Shown: positions 1-8,610 of the stretch, one piece after another
How the letters are laid out: each line of letters starts with the position of its first letter
Position numbering within the stretch: position 1 is the stretch's first letter
Assembly: GCA_016285075.1 (NCBI GenBank)
Contig: JAEEQB010000014.1
Coordinates: forward strand, 1-64,000
Reading direction: 5' to 3'
Source: Prevotella sp.
GTDB taxonomy: Bacteria > Bacteroidota > Bacteroidia > Bacteroidales > Bacteroidaceae
DNA length: 64,000 nucleotides
Translations under genes and position numbers: made by a program
Notes under the pieces: generated by a model
Told to the model about the DNA's origin: nothing
What the model saw: the letters and a program-made list of their open reading frames with translations, nothing else
Databases searched by the model: none

Positions 1-447
1 CCGAAGCGTCAACAAAAACAGCACAGCTTTTTCGCTTGTGTCTATCGATTCAGTAAGACTACAAAACAATTGTCTACTGTTTCAGCTAATGAAGAGAAAA
101 AGTGTCTAGTCGAATCAGGAAAAGTCAAAAGGTGGGAGTAAAAACGCTTTTGCCTATACGCAAAACACCTTGCGCCTATACGCAAAACACCTTGCGCCTA
201 TACGCAAAATCTCCTCGCCTGAACGCAAAAACAAACGGCTTTTTTTCGAGGCTATCACGGGGACTGACGAATCACGGTAAGAGACCGCGAAATCTGGCAA
301 GGCTGGAGAAACACTTAAACACAGGCAAGCTGACAAAGGCTAGGTTATTTGTGAATAATGTGCCAAATTGAGCATTGACGACATTTTTTTTATGACCAGT
401 AATGGCAAAAGGAATCGTTTTGTTGTTGATTATCTGTATTCTAAAAG
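1..447. other. Gene-free stretch with a 22-bp repeat array
   Basis: No convincing gene is seen here. Open frames across it are short, overlap on both strands and mostly translate a tandem repeat. The only structure I see is the repeat array at 141-230, which lies in the 3' flank of the minus-strand tRNA-Ser gene. The first 100 bases show nothing recognisable. Confidence 0.6.
141..230 (-). repeat. 22-bp tandem repeat array, family A, copy 1
   Basis: CGCAAA recurs at 159, 181, 203 and 224, so the period is 22, 22 and 21 bp. The repeated unit reads ACACCTTGCG then CCTATACGCAAA on the plus strand and contains the inverted arms TTGCG and CGCAA around a 6-base loop. The whole array, including the flanking AAAACGCTTTT, recurs in the opposite orientation at 58555-58627 with one unit fewer. 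In both places the array lies 3' of a gene and in the same orientation relative to it (tRNA-Ser here, YkvA-type gene there). Function unknown. Confidence 0.85.
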
Positions 448-535
448 CGGAGAGAACAGGATTCGAACCTGCGAGCCAGTTTTGCCGGCTACACGCTTTC
501 CAGGCGTGCCTCTTCAACCACTCGAGCACCTCTCC
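448..535 (-). tRNA. tRNA-Ser (anticodon GGA)
   Basis: Read on the minus strand, an 88-nt cloverleaf starts GGAGAGGTGC and ends with the acceptor strand TCTCTCC and discriminator G. The anticodon stem-loop carries CTGGAAA, giving anticodon GGA for serine UCC/UCU codons. A long variable arm (AGCCGGCAAAACTGGCT) marks it as a class II tRNA, as expected for Ser, and the T arm has GGTTCGAATCC. CCA is not encoded. A consensus Bacteroidota promoter lies directly upstream at 553-584. Confidence 0.97.
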
Positions 536-552
536 TTTGATAAAAGCGGGTG

Positions 553-584
553 CAAAGGTACGAATAAGTGAGCAAAATACCAAA
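553..584 (-). promoter_or_regulatory. Promoter of tRNA-Ser
   Basis: On the minus strand TTTG (584-581), a 20-bp spacer and TACCTTTG (560-553) match the Bacteroidota TTTG/TAnnTTTG consensus. The box ends 18 bases before the tRNA 5' end, leaving a short leader. Confidence 0.75.
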
Positions 585-717
585 AAAAACGCAATTATTT
601 TTTATTATTCGAACGATAGAACTTTCGAAACGCATTTTCAATGGTACGGATAAGTGCTCAAAAAACCAAATATTATATTTTTTTACTAAAAAGTAGCGCA
701 GGAACGAATATTTTTTG

Positions 718-725
718 TAACTTTG
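718..725 (+). promoter_or_regulatory. Promoter -7 box of the wzz/fimbria operon
   Basis: TAACTTTG matches the -7 element and is followed by a leader of about 70 bases before the first small ORF at 804. No clear TTTG -33 element is seen at the usual spacing. It is the only good promoter-like site I see ahead of the gene run 804-6252, so these genes may be co-transcribed in part; a possible terminator follows the Wzz-like gene. Confidence 0.6.
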
Positions 726-803
726 CACACGAAAATCCGTGCCCTGTACCATAGGACCTCTTTTCAATAAATGATAACACTGAATCATTTGTGACGTATT
801 AAC

Positions 804-962
804 ATGTCTGAATTAACTGAAATAGTGTGCGATAATCTGGTAGAGATGGGCGTTGGCAACGTCTCAGGTATATCTGATTCCCAGGATATTCCTCTTATTG
901 TACGCATTCCGGTCTACAGCGTAAACTGCATAGGCATATTAATCGCTACCCATAACCTTTGA
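804..962 (+). CDS. Small hypothetical protein, 52 aa
   Basis: An ATG-started frame of 52 codons begins MSELTEIVCDNLVEMG and ends IGILIATHNL, lying in the promoter-proximal position 16 bp upstream of the Wzz-like gene. I do not recognise a family. The N-terminal half is acidic and looks helical, and the C-terminal half is hydrophobic with two cysteines. Support comes from its position between a good promoter and a well-supported gene and from the absence of any other explanation for the ~80 bp leader plus 159 bp. It could be a leader peptide, a small structural protein, or a remnant of a longer gene. Confidence 0.4.
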   Translation: MSELTEIVCDNLVEMGVGNVSGISDSQDIPLIVRIPVYSVNCIGILIATHNL

Positions 963-978
963 AAATTTCAATATTATT

Positions 979-2064
979 ATGTCAGATATACAAAACAATC
1001 CACAAATCATTGAAGACCAAGAGTCTTCCATCGACTTTGGCAAGATTTTCAAGGACTTGCTGAGGCATAAACGCCTCTACTTCATAGTCCTGCCAGTTGC
1101 CTTTGTTTTGGCTGCCATCTATGCACTTAGCCTGCCAAATTTCTACAGTTGCACGGTTAAACTGTCCCCTGAGATGTCAGGCAGTAAGGGCTCCAGTGGA
1201 CTTGCCAGCCTGGCAAGCAGCTTCGGTGTCAGTCTGGGTTCTGGTGGAGCAGGTACAGAAGCACTTTTCCCAACGCTTTATCCCGATCTCATGAATTCCG
1301 TCGACTTCAAGACCTCTCTCTTTCCAGTCAAGGTCACGCGTGAGGAAGACAATAAGACATTCACTTACTATGACTATCTCATGAACGAGCAGAAAACTCC
1401 TTGGTGGTCTAGGACTATGAAAGGCTTCTTTTCACTCTTCGGCTCTAACAAAGAGAAACATGACATCAAGAAAGTCGATCCATTTCGACTTACTATGGAA
1501 CAATCGAACATAGTCAAGGCCATCAACCAGAACGTTGTGTGCGATGTTGATAAGAAGACTATGGTCATTACGATCAATGTCACTGATCAGGATCCTGTCA
1601 TCTGTGCTACAATGGCAGACACAGTAAAGACAAGGCTTCAGAACTTCATTACCGACTATAGGACCTCTAAAGCACGTGTTGATCTTGAATACAACAAGAA
1701 GATCTGTGCAGAGACTAAAGCTCGTTATGAAAAAGCCCGCAGACGCTATGCTGAGTTTGCTGATGCCAACCAAGACATTATCCTTGAGAGTGTACGACAG
1801 AAACAGGTTGATCTGGAAAATGAGATGCAACTGCAATATAATGCATATACACAGGTAGCATCACAACTCTTGGCCGCAGAGGCCAAGGTTCAGGAAGAGA
1901 CACCTGCCTTTACCACTCTCCAGTCAGCTACCGTACCGGTCCTTAAGGCTGGCCCCAAACGTGCACAGATGTGTCTCATCTTTGTGTTTTTGGCTTTCCT
2001 GGGAACTACCGCATGGATTCTCTATAAAGAAGACGACCTTAAACCTCTCCTCGGTCTCTCTTAA
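979..2064 (+). CDS. Wzz-type polysaccharide chain-length regulator (inner membrane)
   Basis: The 361-residue protein has the two-transmembrane Wzz layout: an N-terminal segment at about residues 33-53 (LYFIVLPVAFVLAAIYAL), a long periplasmic region with coiled-coil character near residues 235-310, and a C-terminal segment at about 331-350 before a short cytoplasmic tail. Wzz proteins set the length of O-antigen or capsule chains made by Wzy polymerase. A polysaccharide role fits the UDP-sugar dehydrogenase gene 2.8 kb downstream. No Wzc-type kinase domain is present. A weak hairpin with a T tract follows the stop, so it may be partly uncoupled from the downstream genes. Confidence 0.88.
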   Translation: MSDIQNNPQIIEDQESSIDFGKIFKDLLRHKRLYFIVLPVAFVLAAIYALSLPNFYSCTVKLSPEMSGSKGSSGLASLASSFGVSLGSGGAGTEALFPTLYPDLMNSVDFKTSLFPVKVTREEDNKTFTYYDYLMNEQKTPWWSRTMKGFFSLFGSNKEKHDIKKVDPFRLTMEQSNIVKAINQNVVCDVDKKTMVITINVTDQDPVICATMADTVKTRLQNFITDYRTSKARVDLEYNKKICAETKARYEKARRRYAEFADANQDIILESVRQKQVDLENEMQLQYNAYTQVASQLLAAEAKVQEETPAFTTLQSATVPVLKAGPKRAQMCLIFVFLAFLGTTAWILYKEDDLKPLLGLS

Positions 2065-2098
2065 CCATCAGCTGCTTAATGGTTCTCTTGCTTTTTTT
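2063..2098 (+). terminator. Possible intrinsic terminator after the Wzz-like gene
   Basis: The arms AACCAT and ATGGTT with a 10-base loop are followed seven bases later by seven Ts. The stem is short, so termination may be partial. Confidence 0.45.
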
Positions 2099-2152
2099 GT
2101 GTGAGACTTGATAATAATCTTGAATTCTCCAGTTTAGACATAAAAAGATATT

Positions 2153-3010
2153 ATGAGATATACCGCCATTCTTTTCATCCTTTGTGTGCTCCTTTCTTGC
2201 GAGCACCCTCAGTTTACTGACGACCTGCCCGAGCAACCTGCTCCTAGTCTTACCGTCAGTATTTTTCAGATTGAACATACGCCCTTTGCTGCCTTCACTC
2301 GTACTTCAGCTGCAGAGGCCTGCAATCGACTCTGTTTCGCTGTTTATGATAAAAAAGGTACGCGCGTAAAAGATGTCAATCAGAAACTAGGCGATGACGA
2401 TTTTGGCACAGCCTCTTTCCAAATCCCCGAGGGAACCTATCTGGTGGTTGCCGTGGCTCACAATAGTGCGGGCAACCCCACTACGACCAATCCCGCCAAG
2501 ATCCATTTCACCAATGATGATGGTTATTCCGATACATTCTACGATGCGAAAGAGATTACCGTTACCAGCGACCCTCAGACTCTGTCGCTAAGCCTTCGTC
2601 GCAATGTGGCACTCTGTCGCTTCGTCATCACTGACGATTATCCTGATGCTGTCGCAAAGATGCGTTTTCGTTATACAGGAGGTTCAGGTGCCTTTGATTC
2701 TTCAACAGGGCTGGGCTGCGTAAAGAGTACTCAGACCATCCTTTTTGATGTCACTGGAGGACAGAAGCAGTTCGACCTCTACACCTTTCTCCATAATAGC
2801 GAGGGTACCATTCACTTGCTGGTTACGGCCCATGATGAATATGACAATGTTATCCATGAACGTGAGTTCGACATTCTCCTCAAGCAGAATGAAATCACCT
2901 GGCTCAAAGGAGCCTATTTCTCTGGCAAAGGTAACATCACCATTGGCAATGTCACATCCAGTGTAGACATCTCAACCACCTGGTCCGGTCAGTCCCAACA
3001 AACCTATTGA
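2153..3010 (+). CDS. FimB/Mfa2-like fimbrial lipoprotein
   Basis: The 285-residue product starts with a lipoprotein signal peptide and lipobox ending LLSC at residue 16. The body consists of beta-rich segments such as GTYLVVAVAHNSAG and LSLSLRRNVALCRFVITDD, a pattern typical of the Bacteroidota FimB/Mfa2 anchor family, which cap or anchor fimbrial shafts on the outer membrane. A fimbrillin-like lipoprotein lies 514 bp downstream, separated by a VOC-domain gene, which supports a surface-appendage role. The exact family (anchor versus minor tip subunit) is inferred from residue pattern and context only. Confidence 0.65.
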   Translation: MRYTAILFILCVLLSCEHPQFTDDLPEQPAPSLTVSIFQIEHTPFAAFTRTSAAEACNRLCFAVYDKKGTRVKDVNQKLGDDDFGTASFQIPEGTYLVVAVAHNSAGNPTTTNPAKIHFTNDDGYSDTFYDAKEITVTSDPQTLSLSLRRNVALCRFVITDDYPDAVAKMRFRYTGGSGAFDSSTGLGCVKSTQTILFDVTGGQKQFDLYTFLHNSEGTIHLLVTAHDEYDNVIHEREFDILLKQNEITWLKGAYFSGKGNITIGNVTSSVDISTTWSGQSQQTY

Positions 3011-3043
3011 TTACTCATCTTCCAATTCTAATACTCCCAAAAT

Positions 3044-3433
3044 ATGAACTTAGATCACATTGGCTATATTACTGACTCTATAGAAGATGCATCTGCTACC
3101 TTTCAGGCTCTCGGTTATACACCTGCGCCGGTGGTTGATTTCCCAGCCCATCGCTGTCACATATCCTTCCTGCACAAGCAGGATGAGCATAACATCGAAC
3201 TTGTTGAACCCTACGAAGATAATAAGAGCTTGCGTAAACTCCTCAAGAATGGAACTACTCCTTATCATCTCTGCTATGAGGTTCAAGACATCCATCAGGC
3301 CTGCGAAGAACTCGTCAGTCAGGACTATCTCCAGCTTTCGCAGCCTCTCCCTGCTCCAGCTTTTGACAATCGTCTCATCTGTTACCTGTGGCATCGCACC
3401 ATCGGCTATATTGAGCTTCTTTCTGCCAAATAG
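3044..3433 (+). CDS. VOC (glyoxalase-fold) superfamily protein
   Basis: The 129-residue protein has the paired beta-alpha-beta-beta-beta modules of the vicinal oxygen chelate fold. Its candidate metal ligands occupy the usual places: His4-5 region (LDHIGY), a Glu in HNIELVEPY, a His in TPYHLCYEV and a Glu in IGYIELL. The N-terminal LDHIGYIT pattern resembles methylmalonyl-CoA epimerase-like and Glyoxalase_4 members. It lies 33 bp after the Mfa2-like gene on the same strand, within the fimbria/polysaccharide cluster, where an epimerase or sugar-modifying role is possible but not shown. Substrate unknown. Confidence 0.8.
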   Translation: MNLDHIGYITDSIEDASATFQALGYTPAPVVDFPAHRCHISFLHKQDEHNIELVEPYEDNKSLRKLLKNGTTPYHLCYEVQDIHQACEELVSQDYLQLSQPLPAPAFDNRLICYLWHRTIGYIELLSAK

Positions 3434-3523
3434 CATTTTAACCCTTCTCTGAAGACCTGAGACTATTGTTTGCTTTTTTCTTATGACATCAAACTGTGTG
3501 AACCTATAAAATAATTAATAATT

Positions 3524-4822
3524 ATGAAATCCATTTTCAAAAGTGTATTTCTTTACGCTCTCTGCGTAGTCCTCCTTTCCTGTGAGAAATCTCTCGATGA
3601 GTCAGATCCAGAAATCAGTGGTCAATCAATCCAACCCTCTGCCCGTCTGAACATCCTTACTCGTGCAGGTGACGAAGATCCTAGTGAAAACCCCATCAAA
3701 CAGGGGCGTATCTACATTTTTAATTCTGATGAAGAGTGCATCGCCTTACTAACCACCGACGAGAGCACCAACTCTGCAACCACCGAGCTGCCAGCAGGCA
3801 CCTACACCCTTTATGCTGTAGGCGGTGAAGACCTCTCTCGTTTTACCCTTCCTACCAAGGAGGCTGCAACTCCTGCCAGTGTTATTACACGTGCCGAAGG
3901 TAAGGTAATGGATGACCTACTCCTGAAATCTGCCACTGTCACACTCAGTGACAACGAGAACCTTAACCAGACCATCACCCTCGATCATAAAGTATTCAGT
4001 CTTAAAGCTGTGGAGGTGGCGAACGTTCCTAGTAACGTCACCGCCGTGACACTCTCAGTCGCACCTCTCTATCAGTCCGTGAAACTTGACGGAACCTATG
4101 TCAACAATCCTATCGGTTCCTATCAGGTGTCTCTTACCAAGGCTGCTACTGGCAATACCTGGGGAGCAACACCCAACCAGATGCTCTTCCCCTCAAAAGG
4201 CACCCCCACCATCAAGGTGTCCTTCACAACCAGTGAGGGAACACAGAGCTATTCCTATACGGCTTCCGAGGAGCTACCTGCCAACCATCACTTCACCATC
4301 AAGGGCACCTATGTTGCCGCTCAAGGCATAGCCCTCACAGGCATCCTTACTGCTTCTGATTGGGGAGAAGACCGTACCGTCACCTTCAACTTCGACGAAA
4401 CCAACATTCCTGTTGCCGGTACCCGCCATGATGGATATTACGTGGTCTCTGTCAACCAGACAGCGCGCACGGCTCTCCTCAGGGCTACTTCCAACGTACC
4501 ATTCACTGCTCCTGGAAATACCGCTGCAGATGCTCCGGAATCCCAGTGGCTCTCTGCCTTCGATGCTGCTCTTGCCTCCTATCCCAAACCGGCAGACGCC
4601 GTTGGCGACTGGCGCCTTCCCACCTATGAAGAAGCCTGTATCTTCCTTACTGATGCCTCCCTTTACACAGCCACTAAAACGGCTGTCTACTTCTGCTTGA
4701 AGAATGGTGCTCTCAATTGGTGCTATGTTGCAGACCTCACTGCCACCCCTCCCACTGTGTCCTCAGGTGCCAACTACAACAGCAGCTATAGCCTCCGTCC
4801 TGTCATCACCATCTCTTACTGA
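3524..4822 (+). CDS. Fimbrillin-like surface lipoprotein with C-terminal Lcl-type domain
   Basis: The 432-residue product has a lipoprotein signal peptide (lipobox LLSC, Cys20) followed by ARLNILTRA, a trypsin/gingipain-like arginine region common in fimbrillin precursors. Two beta-sandwich-like halves follow (about residues 40-290), with the recurrent ELPAGTYTLYAVGG and TLDHKVFSLKAVEV motifs of the fimbrillin families. Residues about 300-432 end in WRLPTYEEACIFL and SLRPVITISY, which resemble Lcl/DUF1566-type surface domains. It probably forms part of a surface appendage with the Mfa2-like protein upstream. Maturation of the N-terminus by an arginine-specific protease is inferred only. Confidence 0.68.
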   Translation: MKSIFKSVFLYALCVVLLSCEKSLDESDPEISGQSIQPSARLNILTRAGDEDPSENPIKQGRIYIFNSDEECIALLTTDESTNSATTELPAGTYTLYAVGGEDLSRFTLPTKEAATPASVITRAEGKVMDDLLLKSATVTLSDNENLNQTITLDHKVFSLKAVEVANVPSNVTAVTLSVAPLYQSVKLDGTYVNNPIGSYQVSLTKAATGNTWGATPNQMLFPSKGTPTIKVSFTTSEGTQSYSYTASEELPANHHFTIKGTYVAAQGIALTGILTASDWGEDRTVTFNFDETNIPVAGTRHDGYYVVSVNQTARTALLRATSNVPFTAPGNTAADAPESQWLSAFDAALASYPKPADAVGDWRLPTYEEACIFLTDASLYTATKTAVYFCLKNGALNWCYVADLTATPPTVSSGANYNSSYSLRPVITISY

Positions 4823-4890
4823 TTGTGTGTACCGTTGAATATTTCTGTCATTCCCGCTATTTCTGCGGAACAAATTGAATCTATAGATAT

Positions 4891-6252
4891 ATGCAAATTG
4901 CAATAGTTGGAACTGGCTACGTTGGCCTGGTTAGTGGAACATGTTTTGCCGAGATGGGTGCTCATGTCACCTGTGTCGATGTTGATGAACAGAAGATTAA
5001 CAAGCTCAGGAACGGCATCATGCCCATCTACGAGCCTGGACTTGAAGAGCTTGTCAAACGGAATGTAGAGTTCGACCGTCTCCATTTCACCACCGACCTT
5101 ACTGAGGTACTTGACGATGTGGAGGTGGTATTCTCTGCCGTTGGTACTCCTCCCGATGAAGATGGAAGTGCTGACCTGAAATACGTCCTTGCTGTCGCCC
5201 GACAATTCGGACAGAATATCCACAAATACACCATCCTTGTCACCAAGTCCACAGTTCCGGTAGGTACGGCCAAGAAAGTCAAGGCTGTTATTCAGGAAGA
5301 ACTTGACAAGCGTGGTGTCAATATCCCCTTCGATGTGGCCTCCAACCCTGAGTTTCTTAAGGAGGGAGCCGCTATCAAGGACTTTATGTCACCCGACCGT
5401 GTGGTTGTAGGCACAGAGTCGGAAAAGGCTAAGGAGGTCATGACGCGTCTCTACAAACCCTTCCTTATCAATAATTTCCGGGTTATCTTCATGGACATCC
5501 CCTCAGCTGAGATGACTAAGTATGCTGCTAATGCCATGTTGGCCACGCGTATCTCGTTCATGAACGACATTGCTAACCTCTGCGAACACGTGGGTGCTAA
5601 CGTCGATGCAGTACGCAAGGGTATAGGTACTGATGCACGTATCGGCACAAAGTTTCTCTATGCAGGTTGTGGCTATGGCGGAAGTTGCTTCCCCAAGGAT
5701 GTCAAGGCTCTTTTGCATACAGGTATCGAACATGGCTATCACATGGAAGTTATCGAGGCTGTTGAGCGTGTCAATGACCGTCAGAAATCCATAGTTTACG
5801 ATAAGATTCTCAAAGCTCTCGGAGTAGCCTGTACCAATGGTTCCAAATCTGACAGTTCAGTAGTATCTCTCCCCCTTAAAGGGAAAACTATCGCCATCAT
5901 CGGCCTGTCCTTCAAACCCGAGACCGACGATATGCGTGAAGCTCCAGCCTTGGTCGTCATCGACAAACTCCTCAAGGCTGGTGCCTCGATCCGGGTCTTC
6001 GATCCCATCGCCATGGACGAGTGCAAGAGGCGTATTGGAGACTCAGTCACCTATTGTAAGAACCTCTACGATGCTGCCGATGGCGCAGATGTCTTTGCAC
6101 TTCTCACAGAGTGGCGTCAGTTCCGTATGCCTTCCTGGAATGTCATTCGCAAGGTCATGAACGGTAATATCATCGTCGATGGCCGTAACATCTACGACCG
6201 TCAGGAACTCGAGGACTATGGCTTCATCTACACCCGTATCGGTGAGCGTTGA
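4891..6252 (+). CDS. ugd: UDP-glucose (or UDP-sugar) 6-dehydrogenase
   Basis: This cytoplasmic enzyme oxidises UDP-glucose to UDP-glucuronate with two NAD+, supplying acidic sugars for capsule or exopolysaccharide. The 453-residue length fits the family. The N-terminus has the Rossmann motif GTGYVG, the middle contains the catalytic cysteine Cys266 in GYGGSCFPKD, and the C-terminal domain carries GLSFKPETDDMREAP. It closes the plus-strand envelope cluster and converges on the UpxY-type gene, with 33 bp between the stops. UDP-ManNAc dehydrogenase is a less likely alternative; the sequence pattern GSCFPKDVKAL favours Ugd. Confidence 0.93.
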   Translation: MQIAIVGTGYVGLVSGTCFAEMGAHVTCVDVDEQKINKLRNGIMPIYEPGLEELVKRNVEFDRLHFTTDLTEVLDDVEVVFSAVGTPPDEDGSADLKYVLAVARQFGQNIHKYTILVTKSTVPVGTAKKVKAVIQEELDKRGVNIPFDVASNPEFLKEGAAIKDFMSPDRVVVGTESEKAKEVMTRLYKPFLINNFRVIFMDIPSAEMTKYAANAMLATRISFMNDIANLCEHVGANVDAVRKGIGTDARIGTKFLYAGCGYGGSCFPKDVKALLHTGIEHGYHMEVIEAVERVNDRQKSIVYDKILKALGVACTNGSKSDSSVVSLPLKGKTIAIIGLSFKPETDDMREAPALVVIDKLLKAGASIRVFDPIAMDECKRRIGDSVTYCKNLYDAADGADVFALLTEWRQFRMPSWNVIRKVMNGNIIVDGRNIYDRQELEDYGFIYTRIGER

Positions 6253-6285
6253 TTTTGCATGTTAACGGATTCCGACAGAAGAAGC

Positions 6286-7269
6286 TTACAGATTCTCTCC
6301 TTTTGTCTTTTCCAGGTACTCTATACACTGAGCTTTCAGCTTGCTGGAGTCCTTCAGAGTCTCGATGGCATTTCTCAGACGGGTTTCTGCCTCAGGAATG
6401 CCATCGTTTAGTTTTACCGCTGCTAGATACATGGGTAAAGCCAATTCTGCCTCGGTGGCAGCCGTGAAACCCTTAAAAGTCTTCAGCCGGTCACGGCAGC
6501 GTCTTAGTTCAGAGAGCAGTAGGTAGTACTCGTTCTCCTGCTGATACTTGTCGGGTATCTCAAACAGAAGCCTCCGAGCCATCTCCATCAGCAGTTTCTT
6601 GTCCTTATTTACATCTTTCGACGGCCTCACCCTTTCCTCTTCCCCCCTTCCAGGTCTGTGGCCGCTTCGTTTGCGGAGAAGGCTTCCTTCTTCCATCGTT
6701 CCTTTTCCATCTATCATCTCAATCATTTCCGGCTTCAGTTCGACTGCTGCCACAAGCACACCAGGAATCTGCACTACCAGGTGCTTGTTCCTTTTTCCTT
6801 TGATTCTCATGATCACACCCTCGCGTCCATCATAGAGTCCGTCCTTGATACGAATACGGTCTCCCTCTTGAAGGGCAATCTCCTCAGGTCTGAAGTAGGT
6901 TACATGCTCTTCGTTGTTCTCGGTCACGGCAATGAAGTCTTCCATCGCCTTGGTAGGCACAGTCAGGTATTCCTCCTTGTTCGAGAAAGTCGATCTCCTG
7001 ATGAATACAATGTATTGGGCATGCTGTATATAGTCTTTTACTTCCTCCAAAGTACCCTTTATGAAGATCAGCTGGCTGATGGCAGGCACCAGTGCCCTGT
7101 ATTTCTGTCCCCCTTTGCTCTTTACATTGTAAGTCAGAGGTACAAAAGCTTCCAGACCATACCTCCTGGCATTGTCCCTCACCCTCAGTTCCTTCTGTTG
7201 GCTTGTGCAGCCCATAGAATACCACTTCCGCTCTATCTGCTCTTCAGTCTTTTCTGTCATTTCTTTCAT
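6286..7269 (-). CDS. UpxY-type NusG paralogue (polysaccharide-locus antiterminator)
   Basis: The N-terminal region (about residues 14-110) starts RKWYSMGCTSQQKELRV, as in NusG N-terminal domains that bind RNA polymerase, and a KOW domain follows at about 133-180 (LQEGDRIRIKDGLYDGREG). Residues about 200-327 form a long charged, helical extension not needed for NusG activity. In Bacteroides, UpxY proteins prevent premature termination in their own capsule operons. Here the gene is convergent to the cluster rather than first in it, so any effect would be in trans. The promoter box at 7278-7285 leaves almost no leader for this ATG; the second ATG at 7260 (MTEKTEEQ) may be the real start. Confidence 0.82.
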   Translation of the reverse strand: MKEMTEKTEEQIERKWYSMGCTSQQKELRVRDNARRYGLEAFVPLTYNVKSKGGQKYRALVPAISQLIFIKGTLEEVKDYIQHAQYIVFIRRSTFSNKEEYLTVPTKAMEDFIAVTENNEEHVTYFRPEEIALQEGDRIRIKDGLYDGREGVIMRIKGKRNKHLVVQIPGVLVAAVELKPEMIEMIDGKGTMEEGSLLRKRSGHRPGRGEEERVRPSKDVNKDKKLLMEMARRLLFEIPDKYQQENEYYLLLSELRRCRDRLKTFKGFTAATEAELALPMYLAAVKLNDGIPEAETRLRNAIETLKDSSKLKAQCIEYLEKTKGENL

Positions 7270-7277
7270 TTTGGGTA

Positions 7278-7285
7278 CAAAGATA
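7278..7285 (-). promoter_or_regulatory. Promoter -7 box of the UpxY-type gene
   Basis: TATCTTTG on the minus strand is a consensus -7 element. Transcription would begin about 7271-7273, a few bases before the first ATG at 7269, favouring the start at 7260 or a nearly leaderless message. Confidence 0.6.
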
Positions 7286-7480
7286 GTGCAAAATTTCGAT
7301 TAAGCGAATAAAATGAGAATCAATTTTCATTTTTGAACGTGATAAATATATCTGAAACGTGAATTTAAGCTTGCTCATGATATGTCTCAAACTCTACGAA
7401 TGCATCGAATTCGAGAAAAACAAATACTTACGTGACATCATAAAAAATGCAAAAAGCTTGGAGATACGCTGTTTTTGTTG

Positions 7481-7488
7481 TAACTTTG
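7481..7488 (+). promoter_or_regulatory. Promoter -7 box of leuB
   Basis: TAACTTTG with CTTG 20 bp upstream (457-460 of the 7400s) fits the Bacteroidota promoter pattern. The leader to the leuB ATG is about 40 bases. Confidence 0.65.
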
Positions 7489-7536
7489 CTGACTGTTCTG
7501 TAGATAGATGACCAAAAATTAGACAAATAAAAAAAG

Positions 7537-8610
7537 ATGAAACTGAAGATTGCCGTTCTTCCGGGCGACGGAATAGGTCCGGAAATCATGAAGCAAGGTG
7601 TGGCTGTGATGGAAGTCATTGCCCGTAAGTTTAACCATGAGTTTGCCTTTGAGGAGGCTCTTGTGGGTGTCTGCGCCATAGAAGCAGTGGGCGACCCTTA
7701 TCCCGAAACGACCCATCAGGTATGTATGAATGCCGATGCAGTGCTCTTTGCAGCTGTAGGCGACCTGAAGTACGACCATGACCCTACGGCGAAAGTCCGG
7801 CCTGAGACTGGTTTGCTGGCCATGCGTAAGAAGCTGGGGCTGTTTGCCAACATCCGACCCGTTGCAACTTTTGACTGCCTTCTGCACAAGAGCCCGCTGA
7901 AGGAGGAACTGTTGCGTGGAGCCGATTTCGTGGTGATTCGAGAACTGACGGGCGGTATGTACTTCGGCGAGAAATACCAAGATAATGACCGTGCCTACGA
8001 TACAAATGTTTATACGCGTCCGGAAATAGAAAGAATTCTGAAAGTGGGGTTTGAAATGGCTCGTTCTCGGCGTAGGCACCTGACGGTTGTGGATAAAGCG
8101 AATGTTCTGGCTTCTAGTCGCCTATGGCGCCAAGTGGCTCAGGAAATGGAACCACAGTATCCTGACGTACAGACAGACTATATGTTCATAGACAATGCAT
8201 CAATGCGGGTGTTGACGGAGCCGAGATTCTTTGATGTGATTGTGACGGAGAATACCTTCGGCGACATCTTGACCGATGAGACTTCATGCATCACAGGATC
8301 TATGGGGTTACAGCCCTCTAGTTCATTGGGACTCCATACACCGCTTTTCGAACCTGTACACGGCTCGTGGCCTCAGGCAGCCGGTCAGAATTTAGCTAAC
8401 CCTTTAGCGCAGATACTTTCGGCAGCCATGTTGCTGGAGCATTTTGGATTGGATCGTGAAGGCGCTTTGGTAAGGGAGGCTGTCAACGCAAGCTTGGATG
8501 AGAACATCCGTACACCAGAGATACAGGTGAAGGGTGGTATTAAATATGGTACGCGCGAAGTAGGACAGTGGATAGTGGACTACATCGGACGCCGAGCAGT
8601 GAGTGTTTGA
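7537..8610 (+). CDS. leuB: 3-isopropylmalate dehydrogenase
   Basis: The enzyme oxidatively decarboxylates 3-isopropylmalate in leucine synthesis (cytoplasm). The 357-residue protein begins with the family motif [11 protein letters not shown], has the substrate-arginine segment [21 protein letters not shown], the tyrosine segment [11 protein letters not shown], the lysine in VVDKANVL, and the metal/NAD region [13 protein letters not shown] followed by FEPVHGSWP. No leuA, leuC or leuD gene is in the window; leuB has its own promoter and no same-strand partner next to it. Isocitrate or homoisocitrate dehydrogenase is unlikely given these motifs. Its 3' end overlaps the convergent HEXXH gene by 31 bp. 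Confidence 0.93.
   Translation: MKLKIAVLPGDGIGPEIMKQGVAVMEVIARKFNHEFAFEEALVGVCAIEAVGDPYPETTHQVCMNADAVLFAAVGDLKYDHDPTAKVRPETGLLAMRKKLGLFANIRPVATFDCLLHKSPLKEELLRGADFVVIRELTGGMYFGEKYQDNDRAYDTNVYTRPEIERILKVGFEMARSRRRHLTVVDKANVLASSRLWRQVAQEMEPQYPDVQTDYMFIDNASMRVLTEPRFFDVIVTENTFGDILTDETSCITGSMGLQPSSSLGLHTPLFEPVHGSWPQAAGQNLANPLAQILSAAMLLEHFGLDREGALVREAVNASLDENIRTPEIQVKGGIKYGTREVGQWIVDYIGRRAVSV

Noticed and set aside
102..371. 89-codon frame with repeated YTQN/LYAK
   Set aside because: It translates the family A repeat, overlaps a comparable frame on the other strand, and the matching copy at 58555 does not keep the frame.
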